Assembly (NCBI RefSeq): GCF_039645975.1
Contig: NZ_CP147918.1
Location: 868,001-932,000, forward strand
Reading direction: 5' to 3'
From: Sulfurimonas sp. HSL-1716
GTDB taxonomy: Bacteria; Campylobacterota; Campylobacteria; Campylobacterales; Sulfurimonadaceae
DNA length: 64,000 bases
The notes beneath the pieces were generated by a model. The model saw only the letters and a list, made by a program, of their open reading frames with translations. It did not search any database and was not told the DNA's origin. The position numbers were made by a program, and so were the translations under genes. Numbering within the stretch: the stretch's first letter is position 1; each line of letters begins with the position of its first letter. This document shows, in pieces, positions 63,403 through 64,000 of the stretch.

Positions 63403-64000
63403 GCAAAAAGAGATTGAAGATTCTGTTTGCTGCTTCGGAAGTGGCAGGATTTGCAAAGACGGGCGGACTCGCCGATGTGGCCGGTGCTCTTCCAAAAGCG
63501 ATAAAAAAACTCGGACACGACATCATAGTCGTGATGCCCAGATATTACCAGATCGATAAAAACAGTTTGAAAAAGCTGGAGGCTCCTTTAGGCGTTCCCA
63601 TGGGTTCCATGGGAGAGCTTTGGGCGGGCGTTTATACGACTTCTTTGGCGCAAAGCGAAGTACCCGTATATTTTATAGACTATGAGAAATATTTCGGCAG
63701 AAGCGGGCTTTATGACGACCATGAAGGCTCTTATGAAGACAATGCCAACCGTTTTATATTTTTCTCCAAAGCGACCCTGCAGCTCAGCAAGATGCTGCAG
63801 TTTGCTCCCGACATCGTTCATGCCAACGATTGGCATACCGCGGCTATGACGCTTATGATGAAAACCCGCTTTGTGCATGATTTCGCTTTTGCAAAATCGG
63901 TACTCACTATCCATAATCTTGCGCATCAGGGAATATTTCATAAAAACGTCATGGATATTTTGGAGGTCGGCTGGGAGCATTTCAATGCCCATGAGTTCGA
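63399..64000 (+). CDS. glgA: Glycogen synthase, second copy (cut by window end)
   Basis: The first 200 codons of a second GT5 glycogen synthase; the reading frame is still open at 64000. The N-terminus has LKILFAASEVAGFAKTGGLADVAGALP with the KTGG nucleotide-sugar loop. IVHANDWHTAAM and LTIHNLAHQGIF follow. It differs widely from the first copy and has normal-length loops (for example the HDIIVVMPRYYQ strand), so it is the more canonical GlgA. The start ATG overlaps the ROK kinase stop (ATGA). The C-terminal half with the second catalytic motif lies outside the window. Confidence 0.92.
   Translation, partial: MSKKRLKILFAASEVAGFAKTGGLADVAGALPKAIKKLGHDIIVVMPRYYQIDKNSLKKLEAPLGVPMGSMGELWAGVYTTSLAQSEVPVYFIDYEKYFGRSGLYDDHEGSYEDNANRFIFFSKATLQLSKMLQFAPDIVHANDWHTAAMTLMMKTRFVHDFAFAKSVLTIHNLAHQGIFHKNVMDILEVGWEHFNAHEF

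Noticed and set aside
1-64000. tRNA, rRNA, CRISPR arrays, insertion sequences, prophage or attachment sites
   Set aside because: I looked in each intergenic gap and saw no cloverleaf, regular spacer-repeat pattern, transposase, integrase or long terminal repeat.

Overview
This 64 kb window is a dense stretch of chromosome from a Campylobacterota (epsilonproteobacterial) cell, most like the sulfur-oxidising Sulfurimonas/Sulfuricurvum group. The clues are an atpB standing apart from other ATP synthase genes, GatB-dependent tRNA amidation, small c-type cytochromes, a SorAB-type sulfite dehydrogenase, a UbiD-family decarboxylase beside heme genes, and the orders ppiD-like/ftsA/ftsZ and pheS/pheT/aroA/ispH. 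This assignment is inferred from gene content, not from a marker gene. I see no tRNA or rRNA gene, transposase, integrase, phage gene or CRISPR array. Several genes start with TTG or GTG, and many neighbours overlap by 1 to 53 bases.

Layout. 1-8.9 kb: a GAF-PAS-GGDEF diguanylate cyclase, a flavoprotein, then atpB, a small membrane protein, a TenI/ThiE-like protein, gatB, a voltage-sensor-type K+ channel with an RCK domain, a separate TrkA-like protein and gpsA. 9-13.8 kb: a DUF3185/DASS transporter/Dabb/small-Cys-protein run facing a cytochrome c/membrane protein/ABC-F (uup) run. 14-19 kb: a NIT-domain chemoreceptor with a strong terminator, a Ste24-type protease, prmC and a DUF4149 protein. 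19-23.3 kb, minus strand: ppiD-like, ftsA, ftsZ and a J-domain protein, with bioA divergent. 24.7-27.9 kb: a degenerate class II aldolase-like protein, sorB and sorA, with a divergent LysR regulator. 27.9-32.3 kb: rsmH, an FtsL-like protein and a lone RND permease. 32.3-43.4 kb: small proteins, polyprenyl synthase, hemA, proS, fxsA, a DsbC-like protein, hemC, ubiD, a cytochrome c, argH and an OsmC protein. 43.4-50.6 kb: a lytic transglycosylase, a HIT protein, then pheS, pheT, aroA and ispH.

50.9 kb to the right edge is one tightly packed operon of nine genes for storage alpha-glucan. It holds a phosphorylase-like protein, phosphofructokinase, a nucleotidyltransferase fused to a dead phosphohexomutase domain, two GH57 enzymes, a GalT-family enzyme, a glycogen synthase, a ROK sugar kinase and a second glycogen synthase cut by the window end. 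Together these could make, trim and burn glycogen through glycolysis. No glgC or classic glgB is in view.

The most unusual points are as follows. The phosphorylase-like protein has Thr where the family has its PLP-binding Lys. The nucleotidyltransferase carries a phosphohexomutase domain without metal-binding residues. The aldolase-like protein next to sorAB has lost all three metal-binding His. A dyad in the glycogen operon leader shares its 12-base core with one centred between the divergent sorA and lysR promoters.
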